Notes: a model not told the origin generated them from the sequence alone. DNA of 64,000 nucleotides from Polyodon spathula (GCF_017654505.1 NW_024471559.1:34176-98175); one strand, 5' to 3'. Counted from the first letter of the stretch, positions 1 to 13,000 are shown. Numbers and translations are program-made.

Positions 1-6
1 ATTTAC

Positions 7-67
7 CTGCAGCCTGGCTTACAGGTGCCACCGCCAGGAGGGAAGTCAGGAGCAGAAAGGTCTTCAT
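7..67 (-). CDS. Signal-peptide first exon of an unidentified secreted or membrane protein
   Basis: Reading the minus strand, an ATG at 67 opens a 20-codon signal peptide (MKTFLLLTSLLAVAPVSQAA) with a Lys at position 2, a Leu-rich core and small residues at the end. It runs straight into a GTAAAT splice donor at 6 after one base of the next codon. A signal peptide ending in a phase-1 intron is typical of Ly6/uPAR, Ig-type and other small secreted vertebrate proteins. A TATA box lies about 60 bp upstream. The rest of the gene is outside the window to the left, so the family cannot be named. The exon reading is well supported; any identity would be a guess. Confidence 0.6.
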
Positions 68-126
68 GGTGTTCTTCTCAGTCTCTTGCTGTTGGTGCTT
101 GTGCTCAGTCCAGGTCCCCATGGAGG

Positions 127-134
127 CTTTATAG
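127..134 (-). promoter_or_regulatory. TATA box of the signal-peptide gene
   Basis: The minus strand reads CTATAAAG here, a full TATA consensus. It is 60 bp upstream of the ATG at 67, which would put the transcription start near 100-105 and leave a 5' UTR of about 35 bases. Spacing and strand agree with the exon; function is inferred. Confidence 0.5.
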
Positions 135-940
135 TGTCCTATAGCAGGTGGGCAGGGGGGCTGAGCCCTATCTCCCAGTTCCAAGAACTGCTTTGCAAAA
201 TGACACAAGTCACACCTCTGACCGATAACCACCCAGGTGGGTTAATTTGCTTCTTACTGAAAGGAACCTCTCTTCAGCACAGTGGTTATAACTTAGGGAC
301 AGTGTGTAAAGTGATAATTTGTCACAGTGCTGATAAGACACCATATATTATAATGTTATTTTCTAAGGAAATGATTTTTTATGAACATTATTAAAATGTG
401 TGGGGATTTAACATTAACTTTCCAATGCAAACTAAGTTACAGTGTAGTATCTCCTTCATAGTAGTTTTACCTCGTTATCAATGCTGAAGGTACATTGATT
501 AAAAAGTAATTTTTTTAACTTTGACCACTCTTTTGTTAAATGTGTTATTATAATAAATTACTTTTATTCAGTGTGGAGGGCAGGACTCACTGTTTCCGTC
601 TACCGCTTTGATACATGTAAAACACATCATTGTGATTGTCTCGTGAAGCCTCAAGCTTCAAACATTAAGTTAACTACAGTGTGAGGGTTCCTGAAATATT
701 GAAGTTAGACAACCAGCTAAATCCTGGATAATGCAGTGTGGTTTAAGAGACAATTACAGCAGGTTTCACAGATTAGCTTTTCTTGGTCTATACTGTTACC
801 TTTGGTATGGTAGTCTAAGATTAATGCTAATCACAGATGTGAAATTACATGATAATGTGGAGCGCAACCATTTCTGGTCAATAATCAATATTTGGTCCAA
901 ATAATTCCAAAAGGTGGAGAGCTGCAGTTGAGCTTCAGGG
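135..940. other. AT-rich intergenic sequence, nothing recognised
   Basis: No exon, RNA gene or repeat structure could be supported in this stretch on either strand. Confidence 0.5.
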
Positions 941-1800
941 GCAGTCTAAACTCAGCGTAGGAAGTACATTTCATCAGCACTAATTACATAAATGGGAATC
1001 AAACTGATAAAGTTCAGAAGTATTTCAGTTGTGATTGCATCTTTTGGGAGTGAAAACATCACTGGATCAGTTTAAAACATGCAAAGAAGCAGGCTAAAGT
1101 GAGTGGACTCATCCAAATTAAGGCTAAATTATCTCAGACAGTCACTGCCTTTATACTGAAAGTCTACTGTTTAGTTGTGTTTCCCTTATAAAGGTTTGCC
1201 ACACTAAATTTACATAATGATTTTGCAGTTTCCTGATACTTTTCTCATAGTTTAAAATGATTTGTTGTGCTATTAATATGCTTTACCATACCTCTCTGGG
1301 CTTTACAATACTTACCTGTGCTTTACAATGCTTTCACGGTGGTCTATTATTGCCCTTTGCAAGGGTTAGTTTAATATGGTTCTTTTTTAATATAATTGAA
1401 CAGACCTCGCTGTGCTTTACCATACTTACTTATGCTTTACCTTGCTTTCCCTGTGCTTTAATACACTTTGCTATACTTTTACTACGGGGCACTTTCATAA
1501 GGATGGTTAAACAAAATGGTTTAACACACCACCCCAGTGGTTGCTAGTGTATTTCTAAATCATTTTCTACACTCAATGCCTATTCTATTCACAGCTAGAG
1601 ATTTACTGTACTGTACTGTTATTGCATTTTTTTCCCTTCAGCATGCATGACGACCAATATGTAAAATATTGACACATTATTAAACTAGAAGAGCAGTTCA
1701 GTGTGTGCAGCAAGTATCAAGAAGATAACTTTAATACTTTGAAAGATCTGACCTCTCACACATGGCCTCTTTTCAGTGATCAATTTCATCCATCACTCCA
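941..1800 (+). repeat. Interspersed repeat, copy A, with internal CTTTAC-rich repeats
   Basis: This segment is closely similar along its length to 4424-5250, with only scattered substitutions and small indels, so both are copies of one dispersed element of at least 800 bp. Its middle part (about 1265-1480) has degenerate internal repeats of the type tgctttaccatgctttccc. No coding capacity or terminal structure identifies its class. The internal part matches the unit of the 40-bp tandem array at 15490-16372. Confidence 0.7.
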
Positions 1801-1832
1801 TTAAAGTCCCAACTTCAAAAAGACTATGGGCC

Positions 1833-1965
1833 TGATCTTCGATCTTCACACAATCCCCTCACTAAATTTGTGCCTCCAAAAAAATACTACTTGGCATAAA
1901 AAGAGAGATATTCCAATATAGCACAAAGCAGTTGCGCGACATTGGAATATAACAGTTTTTTGTGC
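1833..1965 (+). repeat. Dispersed repeat fragment related to 7088-7265
   Basis: The stretch beginning cttcgatcttcacacaatc and running through a 'gagatattccaa' motif recurs with moderate divergence at 7088-7265. Two diverged copies 5 kb apart indicate an old interspersed family. The class was not recognised. Confidence 0.5.
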
Positions 1966-2822
1966 AACCCACAATACCAAAAACACTTATCCATTTGGAA
2001 GCCCCGATCTGCTCGTGTATCCCTTAGTCATTCTTCTGTTGAAAATCCCCCCCTTCCAACTGCCCTGCCTCACCATGCCCCCTGCCCATATCATGGCACA
2101 GTACAGGCAATGGCATGGAATGCAGATCAAGCATGTATACCGTAGGCCTACTTCTGAGAAAATAAATAACACTATTAAAAAATAAAATCAACAGTCAGCT
2201 GTGTCCTTATATCTTGTAGAATTTCTGGGTGAGGGGCTTGAAAAGTAAAGGGAGCCTTTGGTTGAGCTCCGTGAGCACTGTGATGTAAACTAGCCCCACA
2301 CTGCTCTTTTTCCAAAACTAATGTTTCTGAGGATAGGCATTTAGCAATATGCACATTTTATGGATTCATTCTGTGCACTGCAAAACCCTAAAGATCCTCA
2401 CAAACTTTGCCCTTTGCCATATTTGTTCAAATTTAGCCTTTCGAGCAATTCAAATAATTTAGTGCAAATGCATATGACATTTGTCCACATGCATACATTT
2501 GTATCTAATGTTTATCATTATCATAGGCATTAGCATGGTGAATGAGCCCAAAATTTAAAGGGCCATCACAGACTTTTACAGATTTATCTGGGGCTGTTTC
2601 CTAAGAAGATAGGTGAAATGTCTCACAAATATGAGTAGGCTACATTTCACCTATTCAATTAATCGGTGCAGTGAATTTTACTTTTTAGTTTTCTGTTAGG
2701 TTCTGTTATGATCTGTTTTTTTTTCGCCTATAAAATATACCAGTGGCCACCTGCATGTTTTGTCCATCCATAATTATATAATGTTATAAGTTATATAACA
2801 TATATAACTTTACTCTTAAATA

Positions 2823-2876
<54 letters not shown>
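2823..2876 (+). repeat. (GT)n(AT)n microsatellite
   Basis: An uninterrupted GT run passes into a short AT run inside AT-rich DNA. Confidence 0.9.
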
Positions 2877-2879
2877 TAA

Positions 2880-4423
2880 CACAATCCATTTGAATCAAAT
2901 AAAACAGGTTGAACGAGCAGTGGAATGAATGTAGCCCCTCTCAAACAATAACTTTGGATTCAAAACACAGACAAATCCCCAATTAGTAATCAATATAGCC
3001 TGCTGTGTCCCTGATATTAAAATCAATGTAAATACCAAGGTAAGGAAATGCAAAATGTAGATTGATCAATGTGTAGGAATGGGTTTCATACTACTGTGTA
3101 AGGGTCTATTTTTATTGTTGTTGATTTAATTATATAGATAGTTGCTTTGTATCTGCCAGCTCGGTCTATGTTACATACCGTACTATACCATTCTGTTGTA
3201 GGCCTACTCTTCATTCTGAACCAAGAATGTACCTGCTGAGGAGAGGGTATAGCTCGGCTACTTAAGCCTGAAATACCATAGGCTCAAATTGACGCAAGCA
3301 CTGGACAGTAACATTAAAGCCCTCTTGAATAATTAAACAGTTGATCATCTTAAAATGTTCACCGTGAAGTGTGCATGTGATATTGGAGTGAACAGTGTGT
3401 GTTGTCGGACCACCCTTTCAGAGCAGGATGTGCTGAATCAGTGCTGTCTGAGAGTGTGAGGAGAGGGAGAGGAGAAGACGAGGAAAGAGAGGATGGGAAT
3501 GAGATTGAGAGAAAGCTACATTAAATAGTATTAACAAAGTCTTTGACTTAGCGGCTCACAAAGTTATTATATAGGTTCCTGTTTACTGTTTAACGATATA
3601 GAAAACTAAACAACTAGGCTACTACTTGGAGAATAGTTAGCTGTTTATCATCGTATTGAGACATGCCAACTCTTCAAACTGTGTGTTTACTGGAAAATAA
3701 AACATAAGCTTCATTCAAGAGGATCGGCGAGCTGTCCAGATCCCTGTGCCATTGAAATCCAGCTTGTGGAGTTGCCTGTCAGATCGGAGGACAAGAATAC
3801 CTACTAACGCCAGCTGTTTTCGATGTTTCTGGATGAGTAAGTACCCTGCTACTGGCAGGTTGTTATAATGCAAATAGCAATGCAATAAAGTGAGGTATTT
3901 CTTTTTGGATCGGGACCGAACTATATATTTGTGATTAGACTGGAGATACTACTTTTTGATCGGAAAGTAAATAGTAGCCTAATGTTTCGGTCTGAAAGAG
4001 CGGTTGAGATAGCAGCTTCCTGCAACTTTTATTTTTTAAATATGCACTTTAAAACAGTGAAACTGCGATCACAATCATTCTTTTGAATACCTGTCCTATA
4101 ATCATTATATAATAGGCCTAATGTAGATGTGGATGGAGTTTTGTGTGACCGCTGGTTGTTTTCCATAGTGGTACCTTGGAAAGTGCCTGCAGTTCAGTGC
4201 TTGTGTGTGCTGGAGGGACGTGCGCAGAGTTAAGGCTTGCTTTTTAAAAGCGTTATTTTGTGCCTCACAAACCTGGTTTTGTGCTTGGCACATACCTTCG
4301 AATATATCAGGATCACACATATTGTCGGCCACTCCCCCCATATCGCGCGATGCATACATTTTATTTCTGCACAGCTTAGAATGGATTGTGAATCGCAAAA
4401 GGATGTTTCAACTATGGCAACAT
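2880..4423. other. Intergenic sequence with a weak candidate 5' exon ending at 3836
   Basis: Most of this stretch holds nothing recognisable. At 3837 there is a strong plus-strand donor (GATGA|GTAAGT), preceded by a less AT-rich segment (about 3400-3836) with an ATG at 3823. This could be a first exon of an unknown gene, but there is no matching downstream exon, so it is not called as a gene. Confidence 0.25.
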
Positions 4424-5250
4424 CTAAACTCGACGTAGGAGGTACATTTCATCAGCACTAATTACATAAATGGGAATCAAACTGATAAAGTTCAGAAGTA
4501 TTTCAGTTGTGATTGCATCTTTTGGGAGTGCAAACATCACTGGATCAGATTAAAACATGCAAAGAAGCAGGCTAAAGTGAGTGGACTCATCCAAATTAAG
4601 GCTAAATTATCTCAGACAGTCACTACCTTTATATTGAAAATCTACTGTTTAGCTGTGTTTCCCTTATAAAAGTTTGCCACACTAAATTTACACAACAATT
4701 TAGCAGTTTCCTCATATTTTTTTCATAGTTTAAAATGATTTGTTGTGCTATTAATATGCTTTACCATACCTCTGTGGGCTTTAAAATACTTACCTATGCT
4801 TTACCATGCTTTCATGGTGGTTTATTATTGCCCTTTGCAAGGGTTAGTTTAATATTGTTCTTTTTTTATATAATTGAACAGACTTTACCATGCTTTCCCT
4901 GTGCTTTATTACACTTTGCTATACTTTTACTATGGGGCACTTTCATAAGGAACAAAATCTTTTAACACACCACCTCAGCGGTTGCTAGTGTATTTCTAAA
5001 CCATTTTCTACTCTCAATGCCTATTCTGTTCACAGCAAGAGATGTACTGCACTGTAGTGTTATTGCATTTTTTCCCCCTTCAGTGTCCATGATGACCAAT
5101 AGGTAAAATGTTGACACATTATTAAACTAGAAGAGCAGTTCAGTGTGTGCAGCAAGAATCAAGAAGATAACTTTAACACTTTGAAAGATCTGACCTCTCA
5201 CACATGGCCTCTTCAGTGTTCATTTTCACTCCATTAAAGTCCAATTAATT
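4424..5250 (+). repeat. Interspersed repeat, copy B
   Basis: This is the second copy of the element at 941-1800, in the same orientation. It lacks part of the internal CTTTAC-rich segment (compare 4855-4900 with 1370-1440). The same direction and about 3.5 kb spacing could also reflect an old local duplication, but the sequence between the copies is unrelated. Confidence 0.7.
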
Positions 5251-5543
5251 CAAAAAAACTATGAATTGAGAGCTAATATTTTGCGATTCTTCTTAAAACA
5301 CTTCCATGTCATCCATATGCAATATCAGAAGAACCCGAGAAGGTGAGGTGGGAAGCACTGGTCCATTTGATGTGCAATGACCCTGCTTTAATCTAGACTC
5401 ATGTCTTTGTTCTAGCCATGTCCTTAATTATTACACTGACCAAAATGTTTACTACAATGACGGCCAAAAAAGATAAAATAGTAATTATCACATCTCATAC
5501 TGATCCAAAAAAATTAGTGAAGAATGAAGTTGCTTAAAGATGT

Positions 5544-6237
5544 CACTCTGTGGCAATGTTGCCCCGCCCTTGTGTGTATTTAGGTGTTGTATGTTGCGTG
5601 CTGTGTGTTAATGTAGGTGTTTAGTCATTACACTGGATGTAGTATGGGTTACGAGCATGAGTGTTTAAAATATATATTTGTATTTAGGCACGAGGATTGC
5701 ACAGCACTTCACGTGCAGGTAAAATGTAATAATATGTGAGTATGGGGAATTGCACTTTATTAATTCACGTGCAGTTGTACTGAGACTCCAATTGAATGAT
5801 TGATTAGCAATCGAGTCTCGGTACAGCTGCATAAAAGCAACATGTTTTCACTCACTCTGGGTTGTGTGTTTGGTGAGTGGAGAACAGGTATGGACAGGAG
5901 AAAGTAAAAACGTAGAGTAAATTAAATTCAAGAAGATAATTGCTATTACTGCACGATACTTGTGTGTTTGTTCGGACACATCGTGTTTTGTTTGTCTGTT
6001 CGTCTGCTGTTTGTTTAGTGTTAATCCGTTTTGTTTGTCTATTTATTTTGGCCTCAAGTGCCATGTCCTGTGTTTTGTTTCTTTCAAACCTTTTATTTTT
6101 CTACTCTGTTTAATTATTAAATGCTGAGCTCAGCAAAGGGCTCAGCTTCACCAAACTCCACCTCTCTGTGTCTCTTCTGTGTTGCTCCCTGTTTCTGGTC
6201 TGACGTCACCCACTACAGCCGTCTTTGTGACACACTC
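5544..6237 (+). mobile_element. Solo LTR with 5-bp target-site duplication (LTR body 5549-6232)
   Basis: The body starts TGTGGCAATG, ends TTTGTGACA, and is flanked on both sides by the same five bases CACTC (5544-5548 and 6233-6237). TG...CA ends with a 5-bp duplication are the hallmark of an LTR-retrotransposon insertion. The 684-bp length fits one LTR, and no internal gag/pol region is present, so this is a solo LTR left by recombination between two LTRs. It contains a TATA-like cataaaag near 5830 and an ATTAAA signal near 6115, suggesting plus orientation. Superfamily not determined. Confidence 0.8.
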
Positions 6238-7087
6238 ACACTACAATATGGCTGCAACCCCAATGTCTTTCTCCTGGTGGAGCTGTTCTAGTTCTGTACC
6301 ACCCTGTGGCAAAGTGAGTAATTGTGTGTAGGTGAAGGCAATGCAGCAGTGCTTAAGAAACAGTCAGACAATGATATCCAGGTGCAAGGGTGTTTAATGA
6401 TATTTTCCAGTGCCTGACAACAAAACAAACAGTAAACAATAAATTATACTAAGTAATACAGCAGCGTGTATAACTTTATTTGTAATCCCTGGGTTTGTCC
6501 CAAAATAATAGTCCCATTCATTATAAACCCACATGAAACACAAACCACACGTACAAGTCCGTTAGCGAGTGAATTATTGATCATGGTGCAATACAGTTCT
6601 CCGTGACAGTGATGTTGGCCAGTTTGCACATGCCTTTGGCAACAGCTTGGATCGTGTTAGCCGTCTAATAACAATAAGCAAACAGTTTTTAGACAGGACA
6701 GTACAAACAAACAAAACACTCACATTTTCACCAGTCTCCTTTTAGGTTTGTTCTAACCATTTACAAAGGAACAGATCACATAACTACGTCCCATTTTTTT
6801 TACTGTCACGCGTGACCCCTTGGTCAACGAGCACATCCGCTCCTCCAATCTGTGGATGCCACGCCGTTTCCTGTCTGGGTCATTGGTTTTGTGTGCCATA
6901 TCATTAACTCAAAGATAAGAAATGTCAAGGCCAAGATTTACTTGGCCTTGATGTATTCAAGGGAGGGAAACCCCTATATAAGCACAGAGCCAGATCCCAT
7001 TTGATATAGCTCAACTTGATAACTACAAGCTGATGTTATCAATGTTGTGAAGATCTCTGAAAAACTGATTGCTGTTTGGGTCATATT
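6238..7087. other. Intergenic sequence, nothing recognised
   Basis: AT-rich sequence without supported exons. The part near 6930-7050 (tatataagcac onward) may be the edge of another dispersed repeat, but no second copy is present in the window. Confidence 0.4.
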
Positions 7088-7265
7088 TAGAAGTCTTCGA
7101 TCTTTGCACAATCCCCTCGCTAAATTTGGGCCTCCCAAAAAAATAGTGCTTTTTCACAAAATGAGAGATATTCCAAAACAGCACAAAGCAGTTGCGAGAC
7201 AATGGAATATAGCAGTTTTTTGAGCAATTCGCAAATCTGTTTGTGCCTCGCAAAACTGTCTGACA
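7088..7265 (+). repeat. Dispersed repeat fragment related to 1833-1965
   Basis: Second diverged copy of the family described at 1833-1965, sharing the segments around cgatctttgcacaatccc and ggaatatagcagtttttt. Confidence 0.5.
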
Positions 7266-8089
7266 GTCACCATTAGTAATGGCATTACCCCGACAAGCTG
7301 CTATCATTGGTGTCGCCGCAGTATTTCACAGGTAGCCTGCAAAAGGCAGAAGGGCATGGAGTGCTTGTGTGACTTGGGAGACAGAGTGTTAGTGACAAAG
7401 TCGAATAGACAGGACAGGTCCCCTACTGCTTGGAGGTCCACTAGCTGCTTGAGCGGTTATGAAGAGTAGGGGATGACATTAATAAAAGAAATCCCCCCCC
7501 CCCTCGGTTTTGGACCCGTCCAAACAGCTTGCCTGATGGTAGGGAAACTAAGCTACCACAGAGGGACAGAAAGGTACCCAAACCTGGAAAGGAAAAAGGT
7601 CAAGACAAGTCCTGTTCATAGAATCGACCTCCATCAGGCATGAGCCCCGAAGTGAGGGCCGGCACCCGCTGGATACCCGCGGGACTTGGAGGAAAAGGGG
7701 AAGAAGGTTAGGAAAAGAAAAAGGCATATAGATTAGTGCCTCGCTGAGGCTAAAGCGCACACGCTGCGAAAGAACAGGTGTTGCTGGGGGTACCTTCTGA
7801 CCTACGAGGAACGGGGGCTGCTTATCCAGTCCTGGTCGGGGGAGTAAGACTCACTCTCCCCCCAAAGGATGGACCCCCGGCTCCCCACAAAACCGCACCA
7901 GTGGGACAGGAAAGAAACTGCATGCTGCACGCATAAATGCAAGCTGAAAAACAAAAAGGACATAGAGAGGTTAGTAGGGACAAGTTATGGATTGGAGGCC
8001 ATCCACACTGTGGAGAGGAACGCCCCCCTAGAGCGAGGAAACCTGGCAGAGAGGGCACCCCCACTCCGGGCATTCTAACCAAGGATGTT

Positions 8090-8990
8090 GGGCAGCTGCA
8101 TTGTCCAGTGAAGTACTGATGTAGGACTCTATGGCAGAAGACCAACATCCCATGTATTAAATGATGTGTTGATTACCCTCTGCTCGTGCAGTTGAGGTGG
8201 TAACTCCGATCCGGAAGGAATGAGGAGAATATGACTGAGAAGAGAAGGAAATCTAGCTCTTGACGGGAGGGAGAAGAGCTGGGAAGAAAACCAGTGTCTG
8301 GAGATAATAATCCTTGAGTAGTTCGAGAAGACAGGATGTGAGGGAAGAATAGGGCTCTTGGCAGCGAGACATCTGATTAAAGCCAAGCTAAAACAGAGAG
8401 GAGTGAATCTTTGATAGTTGGACGAATTGACTTCTATGGAGTTGCTCAGTCTAGGAGGACCTCGGGAGAAGCTGGGATAGGTCTGAGTGTTGCAAGCGGA
8501 GCGCAGGAAAGCTGGTTGGAGAAGGAATGGAGAACTCCGAATGGCAGATGAAGCTGAAGAAAGCACATAGGCACAGTACCTCCATGGTGAGGTCATCCAA
8601 AGGATTGAAGAAGCCATTCCTGAGCATGGAGATCAGAAGTTGACGGATGTCCAAAGATATTGATAGCCTGGAAGGCGGCGCTATGGGAGAGCACTTCAGA
8701 GCTATGGAGAGTCAGGCAGATAATCAAGATGGACAGGAGCTGTGGTGCAGGGATGGACAGAAGATGTAACTGATGTTGAATGTCGGAGATAAATGAAGGG
8801 AGGAGGTTCAAGGAGACCTGCAGGTAGGCAATGAATGTGAGGAAATGGTCCAGGGTGAAGACTGAATAAGAGATCTGGTTCTGGATGCAGAATAGGGGGA
8901 ATATTGACTAGGCGGTGGAGTGGGCGGACCGGGTAGAAGCCTCCGACATGAACTGTCGTGCTGTGGAGAGAAGAACGGAGCGGGTAGGGT
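8090..8990 (-). mobile_element. Decayed tyrosine recombinase of a DIRS/Ngaro- or Crypton-like element
   Basis: In one minus-strand frame the sequence reads ...YSPHSFRIGVTTSTA (8178-8231) and, 17 codons on, MGCWSSAIESYIS (8115-8153). These correspond to the HxxR box and the G-W-SS...YI active-site tyrosine box of transposon tyrosine recombinases. Upstream, around 8540-8640, the segment rich in CLCAFFSFICHSEFSIPS fits the conserved helix with FLR-SE of the same family. An in-frame TAA sits between the two catalytic boxes and frames shift further upstream, so it is a dead copy. Flanking minus-strand ORFs at 8908-9378 and 9574-9969 may be other element proteins but match nothing I recognise, and no reverse transcriptase was seen. 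Confidence 0.6.
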
Positions 8991-9969
8991 TCAGACAAAT
9001 TTCAGGTCCTTGAAAGGGAAAAACTGGGTGTAGAGAGTTTGCGTTGGGAACCAGGCTCTGGAACTTGAGGACCAATTGCTCCTTTAATGCGGCTAACGTC
9101 ACTTCCAAGCACTGCTCCTTAGAGTAGCTATCCAGCATTCTTCCCTGTCTCTGGGATGACAGTGAAGATGTGTCTTGGTCCACTGCCAAAGCTTCTTGCA
9201 CCAAGTATGACTGCTTCACGTTCAGCAGATGTAGCTCTTGCAATCCAGCGAGAACAGTGTGTAGCCTTTCCCAACCCTCCACCATCAGAGACAACAGTGA
9301 GGATCCGGAGTCTAGATTTCTGTTCTGCATGTCTGTCAGAGACCTAGGAACATGAATTTTTATTTTTTTGGGGAGCATGACGGAGGGGCAGATGCAGAAA
9401 AACTGTAGCAGCGGTTGATGTTCTTGCTGAAACGACTTGGTGATCTGTATTGAAGATGAGCTGAAGGAACTATATTCATTGATTGTTCCAGTGTTGCAGC
9501 AAGAAATACCACATCCTGATATCTAGAGAGATGAGATGCTGACCATCCTATGTGTTAGTTAATACAGGATCGATCAGCGGTTTGCTACTATCATGTCTGC
9601 TTGGAATGGAAAAGGTGAACTCACATTCAGAGATTTGGGTTTCACAACTCCAGTCATTCTCCTAATAGTGGAACTCCTTAACTCATAATCAAGACAGATT
9701 TCCAGTCTCGTACCACATCTCTCACCATGTATTAATGTTGTAGTATTTGAGAGGATGAGCGGACATACTAGATGGGAATTAGCGTTAGCCTTGACTGTGG
9801 AAATGGCTGCCATGATCCGAGTATGGAGGAAAGCTGGAGCGTTGAAAGCTCTGGCGGAGGCTTTCTTGCTTCTGAAAGATAAATATTTTACAGTTGAGGC
9901 GAGAGTGAGAATGTGTGATATGAATGTTCTGCCTTGGAATAATGCAAATTGCGAAATTGAAGTGTCCAA
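8908..9969 (-). other. Two unidentified minus-strand ORFs, possibly parts of the recombinase element
   Basis: ORFs of 156 aa (9378 to 8908) and 131 aa (9969 to 9574) lie immediately upstream, in transcription order, of the recombinase remnant and on the same strand. The first is rich in Leu, Glu and Gln with a coiled-coil-like spacing; the second is Ser/Thr-rich. Position and strand suggest element-encoded proteins, but neither shows a motif that proves this, and they could be chance ORFs. Confidence 0.25.
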
Positions 9970-12900
9970 AGGGAGATAACCAGTTGCGTTTAGAGATTGA
10001 AAATACTTGGAAGTTGATAATGAGCTGACAAAATTATTCCAGGATTTGTCGTGTGGGAGGCTGGTTTCTGACTGACATTGACCCAGGTGATTCCGAGAAA
10101 GGCATGATTTAAAAGCATCTAAAATATCAGCTTTTGAGAGCCAAGCACCGTGGCCAGCTGCTTCGACTGATTAATAGCGTTGGAAGCTGTAATGTAACAA
10201 AGCAAGAGTTAATCGAGGAGAATTAGGGCGTTGAGACTGGAGGAACTGCCCACCGGGGTGAAAAGATCAATGATTAGGCGCTTCCCGATATTTTGTGGGT
10301 CACTATTCTGATGGGCTAATGCTGAAGACTGGGAACGGAGCCGGGAAGGGGCTGGCCATGAATTCTTTGTCCAGCTCAACTTGAATTAGAGACTCGGAGA
10401 TTCTGGTTTCAGAGGAAGCAGAAGGAAGGTTTTGCATATGCATTGGACAGAGAGAGAGCGGGTCGAGTCTATGACCACAGGAAGGTGCAGAAAATAGGTG
10501 CATTTGTTGCTGCTGGACAGTGCAGAGCGTAACTGTGTCTGACCACGGGGCATGTGTGGAACTTTACTATCTTCTATAACTTGCCCTTGGATCAACGGTG
10601 AGAGGTGATTACATCAGATTACGGCTGCTGATTGGAGCCTGAAGCAGATGCAGTAACTAGGTTGTACTGTGGAATGGATAGATGAGGGCGGGGCTGGAAC
10701 TGCCTGGGCTGGGGCGATCAATGGAGCCACTAAAAGAAAGAGATGTAATGAAGGAGAGGTGAAGATAGAAACGGAAATGGGGTGAATGAGGGAGTTCATG
10801 TCATAGAAATATTGTTATGAAGCTTAAGGATTAATTCGGGTATGTCTCCTGGCTGCTGCGCATAATGCCAGGGCAGCAGGTCTGGGTGCTGGGTAGAGGT
10901 CTGTATTAAAAGTAGACAGTCCATCGGAGAAATGAAAAAATATTTTGAGGAGTATTCGACGCAGAGTTTCCTGCAGCGTATGCGAAACTAAACACGCAAA
11001 TGTAAAATGAAAGACCGGTGAAAGGAAAGCCAAAAGAAAACGTAAAACGAAAGACAAGAGCAGGAAGCAGTGCACAGCTTAAATAGAGTAGAGAGAGAGA
11101 TTGACAGGTGGAATAGCTATTGGAAGCAGCTCAGATGACAGAGAACAGGTTGAGTCATCCCGCAGGTGAGTGCCTTTTACTTCACCCCCTGAACGAAACA
11201 AAAAGGCTACATGTACCGATATGACAGCAGACGAGAACACACAATATATCATGCACACATACACACAGGACCATTCAAATACACAATTGGTCTCCCTAGC
11301 TAGGCGTCGAGTTTTCAAATTAATGAACTGATAACGCCACTGTTTTATTGAATATGGACAGTGTTGTATCACAAGGAAATACTATATAGGTTTCTTTAAA
11401 TGCCAGCAGATCCGACATAGCTTTATGTTTTTGAAATAAAAAAAAAAAAAATCTTTGGATAACTGTCCAAAGCTAAACTGTGGTAGCCACACACCCCTAC
11501 CAAGGTAGCACAACCACTCTCTCTAATTTGTAAATGTAACGAGTTCATTCAACTGCAAAATAAACATCAATCAAGCATTTTTAAATACACAATAAATAGA
11601 AATGTGGTGGGTATTCATTTTCTAACTTGTTTTTCATTCTAGTCACACATTTGGAAATCATGAATCAGCTCAGTTTGTAAGGATTTGAGTGTCGCCGGAA
11701 TGGATTTTTTTCATTCTGCCATTTTTTTTAATTATAATAATGAATTCGGCTGCTCTTGTATCGACATTATTTTTGTTTATAATTTAATTCCTAAATATCT
11801 CCCTTCCTAAATGGCACTAAAATGTTAATTGTAGCCTACTATGATTTCTCAGTAAATGAACAGTCTCTGTACAGTTAGCAACATCGACATTCAGCAAACT
11901 GGACAGTTGCATAAAAACGGCCAGAAATTACAGTTAACAGAACTGTTTGTCCCGCCTCAGCTAACTTATGAATGGACTGCTGTAGAGAAAATATAGGTCT
12001 TTGATTGGTTGATCGTATCACAGGTCTTGCTTTAGGAAAACTTTAGCTTGGCTTTAACAGCAAGAGTGCCCTGAAGGTGATTGACTCTCCGAAGTGCAGC
12101 TGCCCACCCCTACACCCATAATACGCAGCAACCTATGGAATAGCCAAATACAGCAATGGGCCACAAGATGGGTGTATAACATATTTATACAGTTAATTTA
12201 CAGATGTGTCACAACACACAGCAAAGATAACAGTTGTGTACATCACCTGCTGAGTGACAGTCCGGTAATCAGACATGGGTTGAATGACGAGTTTAGCAAG
12301 GAAAGAGGCGAGCTCGTCAGGCAGTCGGCAATTTATCCACAAACAAAAAAAGTAAAGTAAATAAAGGTTGTATGTGTGTTACCTAGCGATGGTAACGCAC
12401 AGAGGACTAATACAGCAAGTTGTACAAAAATGCAAAATAAAACACAGTACAAAAAACTATCAAAATAAAGGTGCCGTAACAACGGCCTGTGCTACTTCCT
12501 AAGGCATGGAGGTTCCGCTCTATACACCTCACTCACTGTACATTAGTGGGATTTACAATCCCTGAACTAATCTTCTCTGTTCAATTACAACCAAACCCCG
12601 ACTCCGACTACTAGCAGGGCCGTCGGTGGTTTCGCTTCTGATCCCGGGTCACTCTCATGGCGATCAGGATTACGCAGCCAGGTCTCCATGTCCGGGTAGC
12701 ATGGACAATCTTTAGCCCATAGCAATACCTGCTGATTATCCACCGCTATCAATCACACACAACAGGCAGGCTATCCCAGGAGCATCAGATACTTCATTAA
12801 ATTAATAACAACAATGTACACACTTATTTACAATACATACACACAAAACCCACTCTTCATGTGCAGGGCTCCTGCCCTGCTACAAAGTACTAATGTTGTT

Positions 12901-13000
12901 AAACATGTAGAGCACTGGATCGCCCAGACTGCTTTTTACCTGCGATTTATTGTGGTCTGCGCAACCAACCAATCCATTTTTTAAAGCATTTCATAAACCA
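9970..13000. other. Non-coding flank up to the first gap, nothing recognised
   Basis: No exons with consistent splice sites were found. In particular, none of the RhoGEF or PH-domain exons expected downstream of the PLEKHG5 exons at 13657-23239 is present here on the minus strand. Confidence 0.5.
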
